This document shows positions 10,283-21,250 of a DNA stretch of 64,000 nucleotides, piece after piece. Source of the stretch: Balaenoptera acutorostrata (Eukaryota > Chordata > Mammalia > Artiodactyla > Balaenopteridae); contig NC_080064.1 of the NCBI RefSeq assembly GCF_949987535.1, forward strand, positions 40,000,282 through 40,064,281, given 5' to 3'. The translations under genes were made by a program, and so were the position numbers. The number at the start of each line of letters is the position of its first letter. Within the stretch, counting starts at the first letter, position 1. The notes under the pieces were generated by a model that was not told the origin of the DNA, searched no databases, and saw nothing but the letters and a program-made list of their open reading frames with translations.

Positions 10283-12310
10283 GGGACAGGTAAAGGAAGG
10301 CCGTGAGGCTGAAGGCAGCAGGATTAAGCCGAGGTTAGAACAGAGGGGGCAGGTGGAGCTGGGGATGGAAGGCAGAGAGCCACATGGGGCCATGGGAAGA
10401 AGCAAGGGCTTTGGAAGCTGAAAGACCCACATCCAAATCCTGGCTTTGTCCTGTCTTAGCTGTATGATCTTAAGCACACTGTTTCACTTCCCACAGACCC
10501 AGTTTCCCCATCTGTAAAATGGGAGCTGAAAGCAGCCACCCCAGGGATTGTTGGGAGAATGAAAAGACACAATCTATGTAAATAAGCCCTAAGAGCAATG
10601 CCAGGCACAGAGGGAGGAGGCAGTGAAGGAAGCTCTCATTATGACTGGCTCTCACTGTGAGTGCCAAGGACTGCCACACCACCTGAGAATATTCATGCTT
10701 GGCCAAGCCAAACCTTCACCGGGGGTGTTTCATGTGGAGGGTGGAGAGAGGGGGACCAAGAGTCCTGCTCTGGCAAGGAAGGAGAAAGTCATATAACTTT
10801 TAAATCCAACCATTAGAAGATACATGCCAAGAGCACTTTGAAAGCAGAACACCTATTAAAAATAGCACACCTATTTAAACAGCTACTTCCCATTGAGCAG
10901 GGTGGATACAATTTTCTTTTTGGAGGGCAGGTCTGGGGTGTCAGCTACTCTGCTCCACCCGCTGAAACCACAGATGAGAAAGTGCTTTAAAACCTGCAGG
11001 CTAAGTAAAGTCTCAAGGCCCTTGTTTGGGAGGGAAAGATTTCACAGAATTAGTCCCAAGAAATGTACATGCTTTCCGGGCTCCTCCCCTTAAAAGGTGT
11101 ACCTGGTCTCCAAGTCCAATTCTCTGCCATCACCTAAGCTCTGAAGAGGGATGTGTGTGTCTGTGTAGAGGTGAAGGAGGGGCAGGAGGACATGGGTCAT
11201 TTCTCCAGATCCAGTTTAGGTCCAGGGGTTAAGGGGCATGAGAAAGGGACTATCATTTCTCTCAGGCATTTTCTATCCAGAATACCCCCTGGACTGTCCA
11301 CTGCCATCCACTGTCTGCAAGCTTTTGGTCAACTCATAAAATTCTTCTGCTTGATTCTAGCACAAATGAGAAGTATCTGTCAGGGTGGGCAAAGGGAACA
11401 GTACCTTACTTTACTGACAACCAAAAATTGTAAATCCCAGCATACTGGAGAGAGACTAGCTCTGAGCACCCTGCCTGTCACGGAGCTCCCTGTTTCTGAA
11501 CAAGTCACGACACTGGAGGTGCACCTTGCCCAAGGTCAACTAAGAGCGCAGCCAGTGAGGACCCTACACAAACTTTTCCTGGTCCCTGGCCTCCAATTCA
11601 GGGTTATTTTCCATGCATTAATTTACACTTTGAGGGAGAGACACTGAGGGAAATCAAGGGATTCCTGAGTTTGCAAGAAAAATTAGGAGAACTAGTAATT
11701 ACTCAACACCCAAGGAAATATTAGGCCAGCATGTCTTGGCACTTTCTTTCCTCTCCTCTGGAATCTTCCTCCTTTTTGTGAAATCGGGGCACTTGGGAGA
11801 GTGGGTGCTGGGACCTGGGCTGGAGAGGGAGAAAGTTTGCCTTAGGTCAAGGGTGGGGACCAGGGGGGAGAGGGAAGCCTGCAAAGGGGTCTGAGCATGT
11901 AAGAATGAGAGGAAGGGGCAGAGAAGAGAAGGGCAAGGAATGGTAGAAACAGAGTCAGAAATGAGAAGAGAGGAACCAGAGGGTAAGGACAGGCTAAAAG
12001 TAAGAAAGAGGGGAGTCAAAAAGGGCACAGAGAGGAAAGGTCCAAGCAGGACCGAAAGTCAAGGAGAGCCCGAGAGCGTCAGCGTTTGGAGAAGGAGCTG
12101 GAGAGGGAGCGCCCCAACTCGCCTCCCCGGACGGAGCTGGAGCCCCGGCGGCAGAAGCCAGGGAAGGGCGCCCGAGGCTGCGTCCGGCGGACGGAGGTGG
12201 AGCGGGTGGGCCGAGGTGGGTGAGGAAGGTAGGACCCCCCCAAACCATCGTCCCCGCAGGGCTGGAGTGGCCGCGCGGCCGGGAGAGTGGCCGGGCGGGC
12301 GCTCGCTCAC
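10276..12310 (-). other. TRABD2B: TRABD2B intron 1 (2035 bp)
   Basis: GT-AG intron between the two coding exons. The donor is gtgagc at 12310-12305 and the acceptor tgcag at 10280-10276. It contains a MIR at about 10395-10640. The part next to exon 1 (about 11700-12060) is purine-rich on the plus strand and grades into the CpG island. No other exon or RNA gene is visible inside it. Confidence 0.9.
10395..10640 (+). repeat. MIR SINE within TRABD2B intron 1
   Basis: Ordered words: aatcctggctttgtcc, gctgtatgatcttaagcaca, cagtttccccatctgtaaaa and gcaatgccaggcacagag. Confidence 0.75.
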
Positions 12311-12412
12311 CGATCCGGGCGGCCGGCACTGTCCTGCGTCCGGGGGCTGCGGGCGGGCGCGGGCGGTGGCGAGGAGGGCGGCGAGCAACGGCCCCGCCAG
12401 GGCGGCGTGCAT
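12311..12412 (-). CDS. TRABD2B: TRABD2B coding exon 1 (signal peptide; start codon)
   Basis: First coding exon of TRABD2B/TIKI2, 34 codons on the minus strand. It begins [20 protein letters not shown] and ends GQCRPPGS. Residues 1 to about 20 form a hydrophobic Leu/Ala signal peptide, as expected for a secretory-pathway membrane protein; a short Pro-rich linker and one Cys follow. The exon ends in phase 0 at the donor cg|gtgagc (gt at 12310-12309) and joins in frame to the exon at 9715-10275. The reading frame stays open for more than 100 codons upstream because the region is so GC-rich. I chose the ATG at 12412-12410 because it gives the family's known N-terminus, has A at -3, and places the signal peptide first. 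The UTR boundary and TSS cannot be read from the sequence. The identity is a recognition of the protein, supported by the adjoining exon. Confidence 0.93.
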
Positions 12413-12489
12413 CCTGCCGGGGCCCGCGGGGCGCGGGGGACCCTTCTGGGCGGCGCCCCTCAGCTGGGCGGGCAGCCCCCGGCTGGGCA

Positions 12490-12870
12490 CGGAGGTTCCT
12501 CTGGAGCGCGGGGCTCCAGACACGGGATGCCGGGAGCCCTCTGGGGCGTGGCTGGGTGTCCCTGCCGGACCTGGGGGTCCCTCTGGGGCGGGGCTCCGTC
12601 TGTTGCAAGAGGGGGATCCTCTGGGGCGGGGCCCTTTCGCCGGGACGCGCAGCCGGGTTGGCCGAGCCCCGGGGTTGTGAGAGCGCGCGGGGTTGCCGGG
12701 GCGCGCGGAGGTCCCGGAGCTGCGTCGCGGTCCAGGGGCGCGCGGGGTTCTCGGGGTAGTACCGGGACGGCGGGCGCGCGGGGTCCCGGGGTTATGCTGG
12801 GGACCCGGGGCGCGCAACGGTCCCAGGGGTGCGCGGCGCTCCAGGGGGCGCGCGGGGGGACAAGTGCGGC
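12490..12870. repeat. Degenerate GC-rich minisatellite in the promoter / 5' UTR region
   Basis: Two adjoining repeat series. The word CCTCTGG(G/A)G recurs at 12498, 12538, 12580 and 12618 (period about 38-42 bp). The word GCGCGCGGGG, or a close variant, then starts at 12683, 12701, 12738, 12774, 12810, about 12830 and 12848, with spacings of 18, 37, 36, 36, 20 and 18 bp; this implies an 18-bp unit and its dimer. Units are diverged. The array lies about 80-460 bp upstream of the TRABD2B start codon. Confidence 0.7.
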
Positions 12871-13480
12871 GGCGGGCGCGGCGGGGGCGGGGGTCGGGTC
12901 TGGGGCGCCCGGTGGCCCCCGAGCGGGGCTCAGAGGGGCGGCGGGCGGCCGCGCGGCCGCTGCCCGGGCTCCGCCATGCTGCTCCGCGGCCGGGAGGGAG
13001 GGAGAGAGGAGGGCGGGAGAGCGGCGCGGAGCCGGGCCGGGCGGGGGGCTGGGGCCGCCGGGGCGGGGGGAGGGGAGGACCCGGCGCGGGGGGCGGGGGG
13101 CCGGGGCCGCGCCGGGCCGGGCCGCAGGGAGTCGGGGAGAGCTCCGCGCCCGGGCGCGGCGAGGCGGGGTCTGATGGGCATGGCAGGCGCTCGCTCGCTC
13201 CTCTCCTGCTCCCTAGCTCGCTCCCTCACACGCGGGCGGAGGGAGGCGAAGCCCGCAGCAGCCACTTCCCAACTTTCCAAACTTCCCAGCGCAACTTTTT
13301 CCTCTCCTCCCCTGCCCGCGCCTCCTCCTCCCCCTCCCTCTTCCCCTTCCCCTTCCCCTCTCCAGCTCCCCGCCGGGCCGCAGCTTCAGCGCGCGGCCGC
13401 CAGAGGGCGACCGGGCCGAGGCCCGAAGGGCCAACTTCAATCCGGCTGCGCGTTGGACGCGGACTGGCCCGGCAGCGACA

Positions 13481-14059
13481 AATGTGGGGAGATGGACCAG
13501 ACAGGTCCCGGAGGAATGAACAGCGAGAGAGGAGAAAGGCAGGCGTGGACAAGCACTCCCAGACTGGCTGGACGGCAGCACTCAAAAGAAACCCAGGGAA
13601 GCTGGTATTTACAACATTTTATCAAGCCCCTGTTCCCAACGCCGGCATGCGGTTAGTAGGTGTTCTGCAGACACTAGGTGCATTAAAACAAAACAACAAA
13701 ATAATCTTCCTCAGAATTCCTCGAGACTTACCATTTAAATAATCTATTTCTTTGGACCACACAGGATCCTGGTGAGGGGTCCTGGAAGGGTAAGGATTCA
13801 TATTCCAGTTCCTTAGACCATAAGAATCGAAAAGAGCCCTTAAAACCAGCTTCCTTCTGTTCTGGAGAGGCAAATGAAACTTACAGAAGACCAAGAGGCA
13901 AGATCCCAGCTTCTGGACCGTTTCCAGCCAATGGGGAAACTGAGTCATGGGCACCACCGCTTACTTGTGTTGAGAAGAGTTCACTGACTCTTACTATACT
14001 GATGATAGAGACTGAAGGAGGAATGAGGTAGGATTGTTAGAGCCCACAGCCCACAGAGG
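13481..14059. other. Upstream flank next to the CpG island, nothing recognised
   Basis: Base composition returns to the genome average. No repeat family, RNA gene or convincing exon is seen. Confidence 0.5.
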
Positions 14060-14445
14060 CGGGTAGACGGGGACAAACATGCAAAGAGGTGATCAGATAT
14101 AGACGATGAGTGCCAGGAGAGACGGAAGTACAGAGAAATGGGAACAGAGAGGAAAGTCTCCTCACACAGCCCTGGGGCCCAGGGAAGACTCCCGGGAGTG
14201 ATCCTGAAGGATAAGTCAGGGGCAGTTGAGTAAAGGAGCAGCTGCCAGGGCGGAGAGGTGGGAGAGTGAGGGTGCCTGCAGGGTTCTGCTAGCAGTTAGG
14301 CATGGCTGGAGCAAAAACCCAGCAGCAGGAGCTGAAGTTGTGTCTTCTGGCCAGGCTGGAGCGTTTGTACTTTATAGGTACTAGGTGATGGGGAATCATT
14401 GCAAGATTTGAAGTAGAGGGTGGCTGGAGCCTTTTAGGAGCCCTG
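14060..14445 (-). repeat. L2 LINE fragment
   Basis: Reversed L2 words: agggaagactcccgggagtg, cctgaaggataagtca, ggaatcattgcaagattt and gggtggctggagcc. Confidence 0.6.
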
Positions 14446-15432
14446 GATTGGAGGGGGCAAGCTGGAAGCAAAGAGACCAGTGGGGAGATGGGCAGTCAGT
14501 GGAGAGGTCCTGGACTCCCAGCTCTCCCACTCCTCCCACTCAAGTCTTCAGGCAGCAGATGGAGCAGCTGGAGAATGGCCACTGGAGAAGCTGCGCGAGG
14601 AAGACCAGCTGGGCTGCAGGGGCTGAAAGGCTTCCAGAGCCGGTGACCTGGGTCTTTGGGGGGAACACGGAAGGAAAGGAGAGGATACCAGAGACTTTTA
14701 GGCTGACCCACCTGAGATTGCCATTTCTGCAGGTCAGAAATAATGACTGTGGGCAGTTTCATCTGGTTCCACCTGCTGGGTGTCCACGCCACCTCGACTC
14801 TTTGCTATGCACACTTCTGGTGACAGATGCAGATCAGGCCAGAGGGCCCAGATGGTGCAAGAGAACAGTGCAGCTCCGTGCTTCCAACACAGCGCTCTGA
14901 GAACTGCAGCTGTGACAAAAGGGAAGTCCTTTAAAGAGCCTCCACTCCTCAAGGCTCCAAAACTCCCTACAAAGCCACCACTCCCCATGATGAGGACGAG
15001 GTGAAAAGCTTGGGAGGTGGGAGGAGAATTTAATTCCACTGAGAGGGAGTGTGATGGTCTTCACGGGGAACTAGAACATAAGGCAGACAGTGGGTAAGAA
15101 AGGACCTGATCAAATTAAAAACTAATCCATATAATTAAAGTGATGGTGCACGTGGCTATGTTTATGGTCTTTAAAATGTTCCAGGGCTTTTTTCCTAAAG
15201 TTATAAATGTTTTATTGACTAATTTTCACAAGTGCCAGCTATGACTTCCTCCTCTGTGGTCCTTTCCTATGGCTGTGTGACCAGTGTCCAAACAGTTAAC
15301 CTCTCTGTGCCTCTCTTGCTTCATCCAGCTTCCTGTCCTCACTATTTTTCTGAGTCAATGTGTGCAATAATGCTTTAGAATCTCCACTGGTATGGTTACT
15401 CATATTGTTAATGAGATGCAAGAACAAACAGG
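14446..15432. other. No supported feature
   Basis: Mixed-composition DNA with a MIR-like word, taacctctctgtgcctc, near 15300. Short ORFs here resemble nothing I know. Confidence 0.4.
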
Positions 15433-15995
15433 TTTTTCCACTCCTGGGTACATAATACCCAAGAGAACTGAAAGCATCCGTCCACACAAAAACTTGTACA
15501 CAAATGTTGATAGCGACACTATTCAAAAATAGCTAAAGGGGAGAGCCAACCCAAATGTCCAGCAACTGATGAATGGATATATAAAATGTGGTATATTCAT
15601 ATGATGGAATACTATTTGGCCATGAAAAATAATGAAGTGCTGATACATGCCACAATATGGCTCAATCTTGAAAAGATTATGCTAAATAAAAGAAGCCATT
15701 TACAAAAGGACATATATAATATGATTCCATTTATATGAAATGTCCAGAATAGGCAAACGTATAGAGGCAGAGAGGCGATCAGTGGTTGCTTAGGGCCAGG
15801 AGAAATGGAGAGATTGGGGGACCATGGCTAAAGGGGATTGCATTTTTTTGGGTAATAATGAAAATATTCTAAAATTGATTGTGGTGATGGTTGCACAACT
15901 CTGGGAATATACTAAAAAACCATTAAATTGTATAGTTTAAATGGGTGAATTGTATGGTATGTGAATTATATTTCCATGAAGTTGTTACCCCCAAA
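15433..15995 (+). mobile_element. L1M LINE, 3' end
   Basis: Old L1 3' region in sense. Ordered words: cactcctgggtacataatac, aactgatgaatggatatata, atgatggaatactatttggc, gattccatttatatgaaatg, tgtccagaataggcaaa, gtggtgatggttgcacaact and ttaaattgtatagtttaaat. It is 5'-truncated and has no intact ORF2. Confidence 0.88.
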
Positions 15996-17084
15996 AAAGA
16001 ACAAACATGTTTGAGGCCCCAGGAGAGGGTGCTCCCCAAGAACAAGGGTTTCCGTGTTTTCAAACAATTTTTTCTCCCACCTAGTGTATCGAGAGCAGCC
16101 CCTGACGAGCAGACTTAAAGTCCTAGAGATTCCCCGTGCTTCTGCTAACAGCTCCCTGAGCGGCTTCTGGTAGTTCAGCTGTCCTGGCTGGACCTCAGTT
16201 GCCCTGTCATCAGGATGAACAGCTCAGGGAGCAGATACCCTTAAGGTCTTCTGCCCTCAACACTACAGCCCAGAGTTCCATGGCCACCGCCTGCCCAGGG
16301 ACCTGTAGGCAGGATGGGAAGGGGCACAGGGCTCAGGAGGCAGGCGGTGGACTCAGACGCCTGTCTCCTCTCCCGGATCACATCCGGCCCACTTTCCTTT
16401 TACTGCATTTTAATTAAGTTGTTCAATCAGACGGGTACCAGGAATCTGTAGGCTGTAACAGCCAGGACAGGAACAGAAGCCTTGTAGCGGAACTAAACCA
16501 ACAAAGTCTGCCTCTTGAGCAGATCCAGGAGCCCTGGTCCTGCCGAAGGGCATCTCTCAGGCAGGGAGATGAGGGGCTCCCCTGCTATGCTGGACCAAAG
16601 GAGAAGCTTTGCTCTGGGCCTGAAGGCTGCCCTCTTGACCGGCCATAGCCTGGGCTGTGGACCACACTGGTATTTTCCAGTGGACCTGGCCTGGCCTGAC
16701 TCCCAGCTTCAACTCCTATCCCAGATGTGCCGACCTCCCACCCAGCCCCAGGCTCTGTCTCCCCCCAACCCACCCCCCCGGTCTTAGTGGGTTAGAAGTT
16801 AATCCTTGATGGTTGAAGGTCATGATGTCCTTGGGGGGTGGGAAAGAAGGGAAGAGGGTTCTAGGACCACGCAGAGGTCAGTAGTGCTTAACACAGTCTA
16901 GAATGATAGCGAGAGCCAGAAAAAAAGGCATATGCTGAGATGGTTCCAAAAAGGACATTCCCTTACAAGAGTGGGGAAACACACACGCCATCATAGAAGT
17001 ACAACAGAGGATTAGGCTTGCCATACAAGATGGTATTTGTTAAAAACAGAAAGTTCTACTAGATCCAGCCCAATGGGGGAGGAG
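15996..17084. other. No supported feature
   Basis: Unique-looking DNA without clear repeats. A C-rich patch (about 16735-16785) is the only compositional landmark. Confidence 0.4.
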
Positions 17085-17520
17085 GACACAGAGGAATCAG
17101 CCCAGGAGTCTGTCCTCAGGGAGCTTGCCACCCAGAGACTGAGACAGAGGTACCCACAAATAGGGTGCTTTGGGAAACAGATGGGGGGTGGGGGAGAGCA
17201 GCAACCTTAGGAGAGAAGAAAGTGGGGCTTAGGAGAGAGAAGGCCAGCGAAGGTCTTTGCCAAGAAGGTGACGTCTGGGTTGGTCTCTAAGGATGAGCAG
17301 GACTGGGGCAGGGAGTGTGAGGAAAGGAAGGTCACTTCAGACAGTGGGAACAGCGTGTGCAAAGGCAGGGAGTTGTGTTTGGCCTACTGGGAGCTCTGTA
17401 AACAAAGATGGGGGAGCTAGAACATGAGAGCTATTGGGGAAGATCAGAAATAAGACTGCACCAAGAAGGGCCATGCATGACCCTTAGAAAGCCCTTCATC
17501 TTGCCCTTCAGAGGATATAA
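17085..17520 (-). repeat. L2 LINE fragment
   Basis: Reversed L2: cagggagcttgccaccc, gaaggtgacgtctgggttgg, gaacagcgtgtgcaaaggca and agcccttcatcttgcccttc. Confidence 0.65.
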
Positions 17521-17639
17521 TCGTCTTAGCTTGCTCTCCATAAATGGTGCTGGTGGAGGGTGGCTGGCATATCAGTTTCCAGACGAGGCGTGTTCACAGC
17601 CTGATGTGTGCAGCCATTAGTGATAGAACAATGATATGC

Positions 17640-18080
17640 ATTGACTCTGCCAACTCACAAATACTTATGGGGCCCCATGTGTATTGTAGTGTCTAGGCCT
17701 GAAGGAATACAGTCCTGACCTCTGGCTACTTGCAGTTATTGAACAACATTCAGGTGACTAGTTAAAATGCATTTCAGTGCCAGGTGAATCATGTAGTATC
17801 ATAAAAGTCCTGGAGAAGCCAGTGAGAGCTGGACAAGGGCATTAATCTGGGAGGAGTGGGATTTGAATTTGGCTGTGCAGGAAAGTAGGATTTAAACAGG
17901 TGGAAAGAGACTTGCTTGCAATCCAGTTAAGGGGAATGATGAAAGCCAAGGGGTAGAGGTGGGTCAGGACCTAGGAAATTCTGGCTGAAGAAGAGGGGTG
18001 ATATTAAGAATGGGCTGGAGTAGGGCGAGGTGGCACGGTCCAGGTGTTGACAAGTGAAGGAGGAACGGGAACTGGGGATT
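17640..18080 (-). repeat. L2 LINE fragment
   Basis: Reversed L2 beginning near caactcacaaatacttatgg. Later words are cagtcctgacctctggctac and gggaggagtgggatttgaat. Confidence 0.5.
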
Positions 18081-18094
18081 ATTTTAGACCAATT

Positions 18095-18475
18095 CTCTGC
18101 CAGACCCTTTAGCTAAAGGATCTCAGCAACACTTTGGGACATATATTTTTACTCCCATTTTATTTATTTGTTTGGTTGCTTGGTTGCGCCTGGTCTTAGT
18201 TGCAGCAGGCGGACCCCTTAGTTGCGGCTCGCAGGCTCCTTAGTTGTGGCATGCACGTGGGATCTAGTTCCCTGACCAGGGATCGAACCCGGGCCCCCTG
18301 CATTGGGAGCCCGGAGTCTAATCCACTGCGCAACCAGGGAAGTCCCTTTACCCCCATTTTAAAAATGAGGCAACTGAGTCTCAGAGGGGACACATGGCAT
18401 ATTCAAACTACACAGCTGATATTTAGAAGGCCTGAGTTGTCTAGTTCTTCCTACTAAACCACTTGCTTCCTTTAA
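18095..18475 (-). repeat. MIR SINE, interrupted by a younger SINE
   Basis: The left part reads aaaggatctcagcaacac. The right part reads aatgaggcaactgagtctca and aggggacacatgg. The two halves form one reversed MIR split by the SINE at 18163-18346. Confidence 0.65.
18163..18346 (-). mobile_element. CHR-type SINE, short older copy
   Basis: The minus strand reads gggacttccctggttgcgca with B box gggttcgatcc and a caactaaggagcc module, ending in an AAAT tail. Flanked by tttactcccatttta (18148-18162) and tttacccccatttta (18347-18361), a 15-bp target-site duplication with one mismatch. Shorter and more diverged than the other six copies. Confidence 0.9.
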
Positions 18476-18532
18476 GACACCAGTGGGAAGGTAGCGCAGG
18501 TTGTATGGGCCAGACCGGGTGGGTCTTGGGAA

Positions 18533-18546
18533 CACACACACACACA
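18533..18546. repeat. (AC)n short run
   Basis: Seven AC units, within non-repeat sequence. Confidence 0.8.
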
Positions 18547-18967
18547 ACCACTGGGGGACAGATTCACACCACATACGACACGTCCTGGGCTGTCTCTCCC
18601 AATCTAATTAGGACAGTGGGACGTTTGTCATTTAGGGGACTTTTGCCTTTCACTTTATTCCAAGCTGTGTGAGGCTGTGTTCCTCTATTTAGGCGTTAGT
18701 AGCAGTACGGAAAGGGAAAAAAGAAACGTGATGCTTGAAACAAAATACCCCATCGAGCTGACCACTAAATAGCATTTAGACCCCAAGTATACACACAGCT
18801 GCTTTATGTAATGAAGGCTGTGGACCATGTTCCTGGATATAAAATAACAAACCACATATAACGTTTTACATGGCTGTGTAATTAGCACGGATCTGTGAGT
18901 GTGTGAGCCGAGCAGGCTGAGGGAAGGGGGGCTCGGGCTTCTAGCACAGCGAGCTGGAGGGAAGAGC

Positions 18968-19080
18968 ATGTGCTGTTGGGCCAGGAAGATGGGAGTTTGA
19001 ATCCTTGCTCCTCACTTGGTAGCCCTAAGACCTTGGGCAACTTATTTAAACTCTGTCAATAGGAGTAAAAGTATATGCCT
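18968..19080 (+). repeat. MIR SINE 5' half
   Basis: Contains gggagtttgaatccttgctc, agaccttgggcaacttattt and aaactctgtcaatagg. Confidence 0.65.
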
Positions 19081-19096
19081 TATAACAAATGGTTTG

Positions 19097-19305
19097 GCCC
19101 TTCCTGCCCCCACAGGAACATTTGGCAATATCTGAAGACATTTTTGGTTATCCTAATTGGGAATGTGCTACTGGCATAACACCTAAGGGCCCAGTGGGCA
19201 GAGGCCGGGATGCTGTTAAACATCCTACGATGCACAGAACGGTTCCTACAACAAAGAATGGTCCTACCTGAAATACCAGTCGTACTGAGATTGAGAAATC
19301 CTGTC
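19097..19305 (+). mobile_element. MER20 DNA transposon (hAT-Charlie)
   Basis: Ordered words: ggaacatttggcaatatctg, gaagacatttttggttatcc, gtgctactggcat, gatgctgttaaacatcctac and tgagattgagaaatcctg. Length and order fit a nearly complete non-autonomous MER20. Some MER20 copies act as enhancers in placental mammals; nothing here shows that this one does. Confidence 0.85.
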
Positions 19306-19329
19306 CTACAGAGTTGCTGTTTCAAGGCT

Positions 19330-19560
19330 ATAATCATTATTAACTTTTATTGAGCATTTACTGTGTGCTCAGCACTGTTCTATCACTTTATTTAAATGTG
19401 CTGCCTCTTGCCTGTTCATAGCAAATCGATGAGGGAGGTACTATCGTTAACCTCACTTTACAGATGAGGAAACTGAGGCCCCAAATTTGCCCAAAGTCCC
19501 CCAGCCAGTCAGTGGTGGAGCCAGGTTTGAACCCAGAGGGTGCCACAAGCTGAACGGAAC
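19330..19560 (-). repeat. MIR SINE, nearly full length
   Basis: Reversed MIR: tattgagcatttactgtgtg, tttacagatgaggaaactga, tttgcccaaagtccccc and ggagccaggtttgaaccc. Confidence 0.8.
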
Positions 19561-19617
19561 TCATGTGACTGCTTCAGTGCCTGGCACGTGGCAGTGATGG
19601 TAAAGTGGGTGAGAGGA

Positions 19618-20290
19618 CTCGCTCATTTGTTAATGCGGCACATATGTTTTGAGAGCCGAATTGATGCTAAAGAATTGGTGAACAAATAGGCAGGGATCTG
19701 TCCACACAGGCCTTACTTTCTAGTTCATGAAGAAAAATAATAAAGAGGTAACCCAGACCAGTGGTAGAGAGGGTCTGGTGGGTGCTAAGGAGTCTGCCAG
19801 GAGAGGATCTGGGGGAAGAGCATTCCCAGCAGAGGGACTAGCCTCGGCAATGCCTGGAGGGAGGGACCACCTTGGTGTGTTCAGGAAACAGAGAAAATTC
19901 CAGCAAAGCCTGCCTCTTAGGTCACAAGGGGGAAATTCTAAGAAATTACATTGGGGAGATGGGAGGGGCCAGGTGAAGTAAGGGTTTGAAGGTCAAAGTG
20001 AGGAGTTGAATTCCAGCTTTATAAGAAGCCATAGGAGGGTTTTAAAGAAAAGTAACACAATTTGATTTACATTTTTAAAAGCTGGTGCAGACTTTGGTGT
20101 GGAGGTTGGTGAGCTGGAAAGTGAGGATTTCGAGGAGCCCAGTAAGGGCGCTAGGGCAGTAATCGGGGTGAGGATGGCGGTGACTCCATCCAGGGTGCTT
20201 GTAGTGAAACTGGAGGAAAGTGAGCAGATGTGAGCTGAGGACAGAGAGGGAGGAGAGGAGGTGGACATGGCCAGTTCAGGCAACTCTTTC
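19618..20290 (-). repeat. L2 LINE fragment, long
   Basis: Reversed L2 over about 670 bp: ttggtgaacaaataggcagg, ccagcagagggactagcc, agaagccataggagggtttt and gcgctagggcagtaatcggg in consensus order. Confidence 0.7.
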
Positions 20291-20299
20291 TCGGGTTAT

Positions 20300-21236
20300 T
20301 GTGGGAAAGAAATAGAGTGGCGTAAGAACACGGGTCAATGGAGAGACTTAACATCACGGTCATATAGTGTCTGTATGCCGATGTGAAGGATCCAGCAGAG
20401 AGAAAGGAGCTTATGATCCCAGAGCGAGAGGGGATCTGTGGAGAAGCCCTGAGAAGTGCTAGAGAAAGCAAGAGGCTTGCGATCCAGAGACGATGGAGGG
20501 ACTCATCCTTGTTAGGACAGCTCAATCTGTTATTACAGGAGCTCGGGCAGCAGGTATGTGAATGTTGTAAATAGTTGAGAAAGCTGTTCTGAAATACTTA
20601 TTTCTACTTTCTCAGAGAGAGACATCAGTGCCCTGACCTGGGCCACTGGTCAGTCCAAGCCCTGACCACCAGTCCAGACTGAGCTCTGGCCCATAGACTG
20701 GATATCTATTCCACACAACCATCTCCCTTTGTTCATAAGGGAGACCCTGGGAATGACCGTGGATGACTCAATGTAACCCATCTTAACAGCTGAAAAGGCA
20801 ACTTGAAGCAAAGTTCTGCAGCACCAGGACAGATCAAAAGATGAGGGCTGCCTTCAAGACAGTATCCAGAAGGGGAGTCCCCAGGACCTGCGAGAGGAGA
20901 GGGTTGTTAACAGTAGAACCATTTGTGGGGAGTGTCTTAATGGGAGGAGAGCCAAGAGGCCATCAGAATGGGTCAAAATTTGGGCTTCGTTAGAATGAGA
21001 GGCCCAGACTGATATAGGATGGAGAAATACTGAGACTGTCCACAAGGACTCAGCAGAGTGAAGTGTAAATGGGTTAAGTGGGGTTATCGGTGATTCAACT
21101 AAATCTGGGAATGCTGAGTGCTTTTGCAGCTTTTCCCTTTTATATGGGTCCTTGTAGGACCAATGTCATTTGTGCAATTAGATTTATACATTTATATGGT
21201 AATTAAGAGTTTAGAACCTTAAAATATATGCTGTAT
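20300..21236. other. No supported feature
   Basis: No repeat family, exon or RNA gene recognised. The sequence is unremarkable in composition. Confidence 0.4.
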
Positions 21237-21250
21237 AAGAAAAAGCTTCG

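Larger units (their letters stand above)
12060..13480 (-). promoter_or_regulatory. CpG island / presumed TRABD2B promoter and 5' UTR
   Basis: A stretch of about 1.4 kb with very high G+C and dense CpG, in sharp contrast to the AT-balanced DNA on both sides, covers exon 1 and the 1.07 kb upstream of the start codon. It has GC-box words (ggggcggggc at about 12585 and 12623), CGCG-rich runs and a pyrimidine-rich block (about 13310-13370). I see no convincing TATA box, which fits a CpG-island promoter with dispersed initiation. The long open frames on both strands here reflect the lack of AT-rich stop codons, not coding. The exact TSS cannot be placed. Confidence 0.85.

Noticed and set aside
9100..10293. 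A 397-codon plus-strand ORF, the longest in the window
   Set aside because: It lies antisense over TRABD2B exon 2 and its flanks. Its openness follows from the GC-rich codons of the real exon, and its protein is low-complexity His/Arg/Pro-rich with no family resemblance.
12059..12817. N-terminal extension of TRABD2B from an upstream in-frame ATG
   Set aside because: The upstream frame is open but encodes a Pro/Arg-rich stretch overlapping the minisatellite. It would bury the signal peptide, and the family starts at MHAALAGP.
11940..13742. Several 200-350 codon ORFs on both strands across the CpG island
   Set aside because: Arg/Gly/Pro/Ala-rich products in all frames are expected where AT-rich stop codons are rare. 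Only the 34-codon segment with the TRABD2B signal peptide has independent support.
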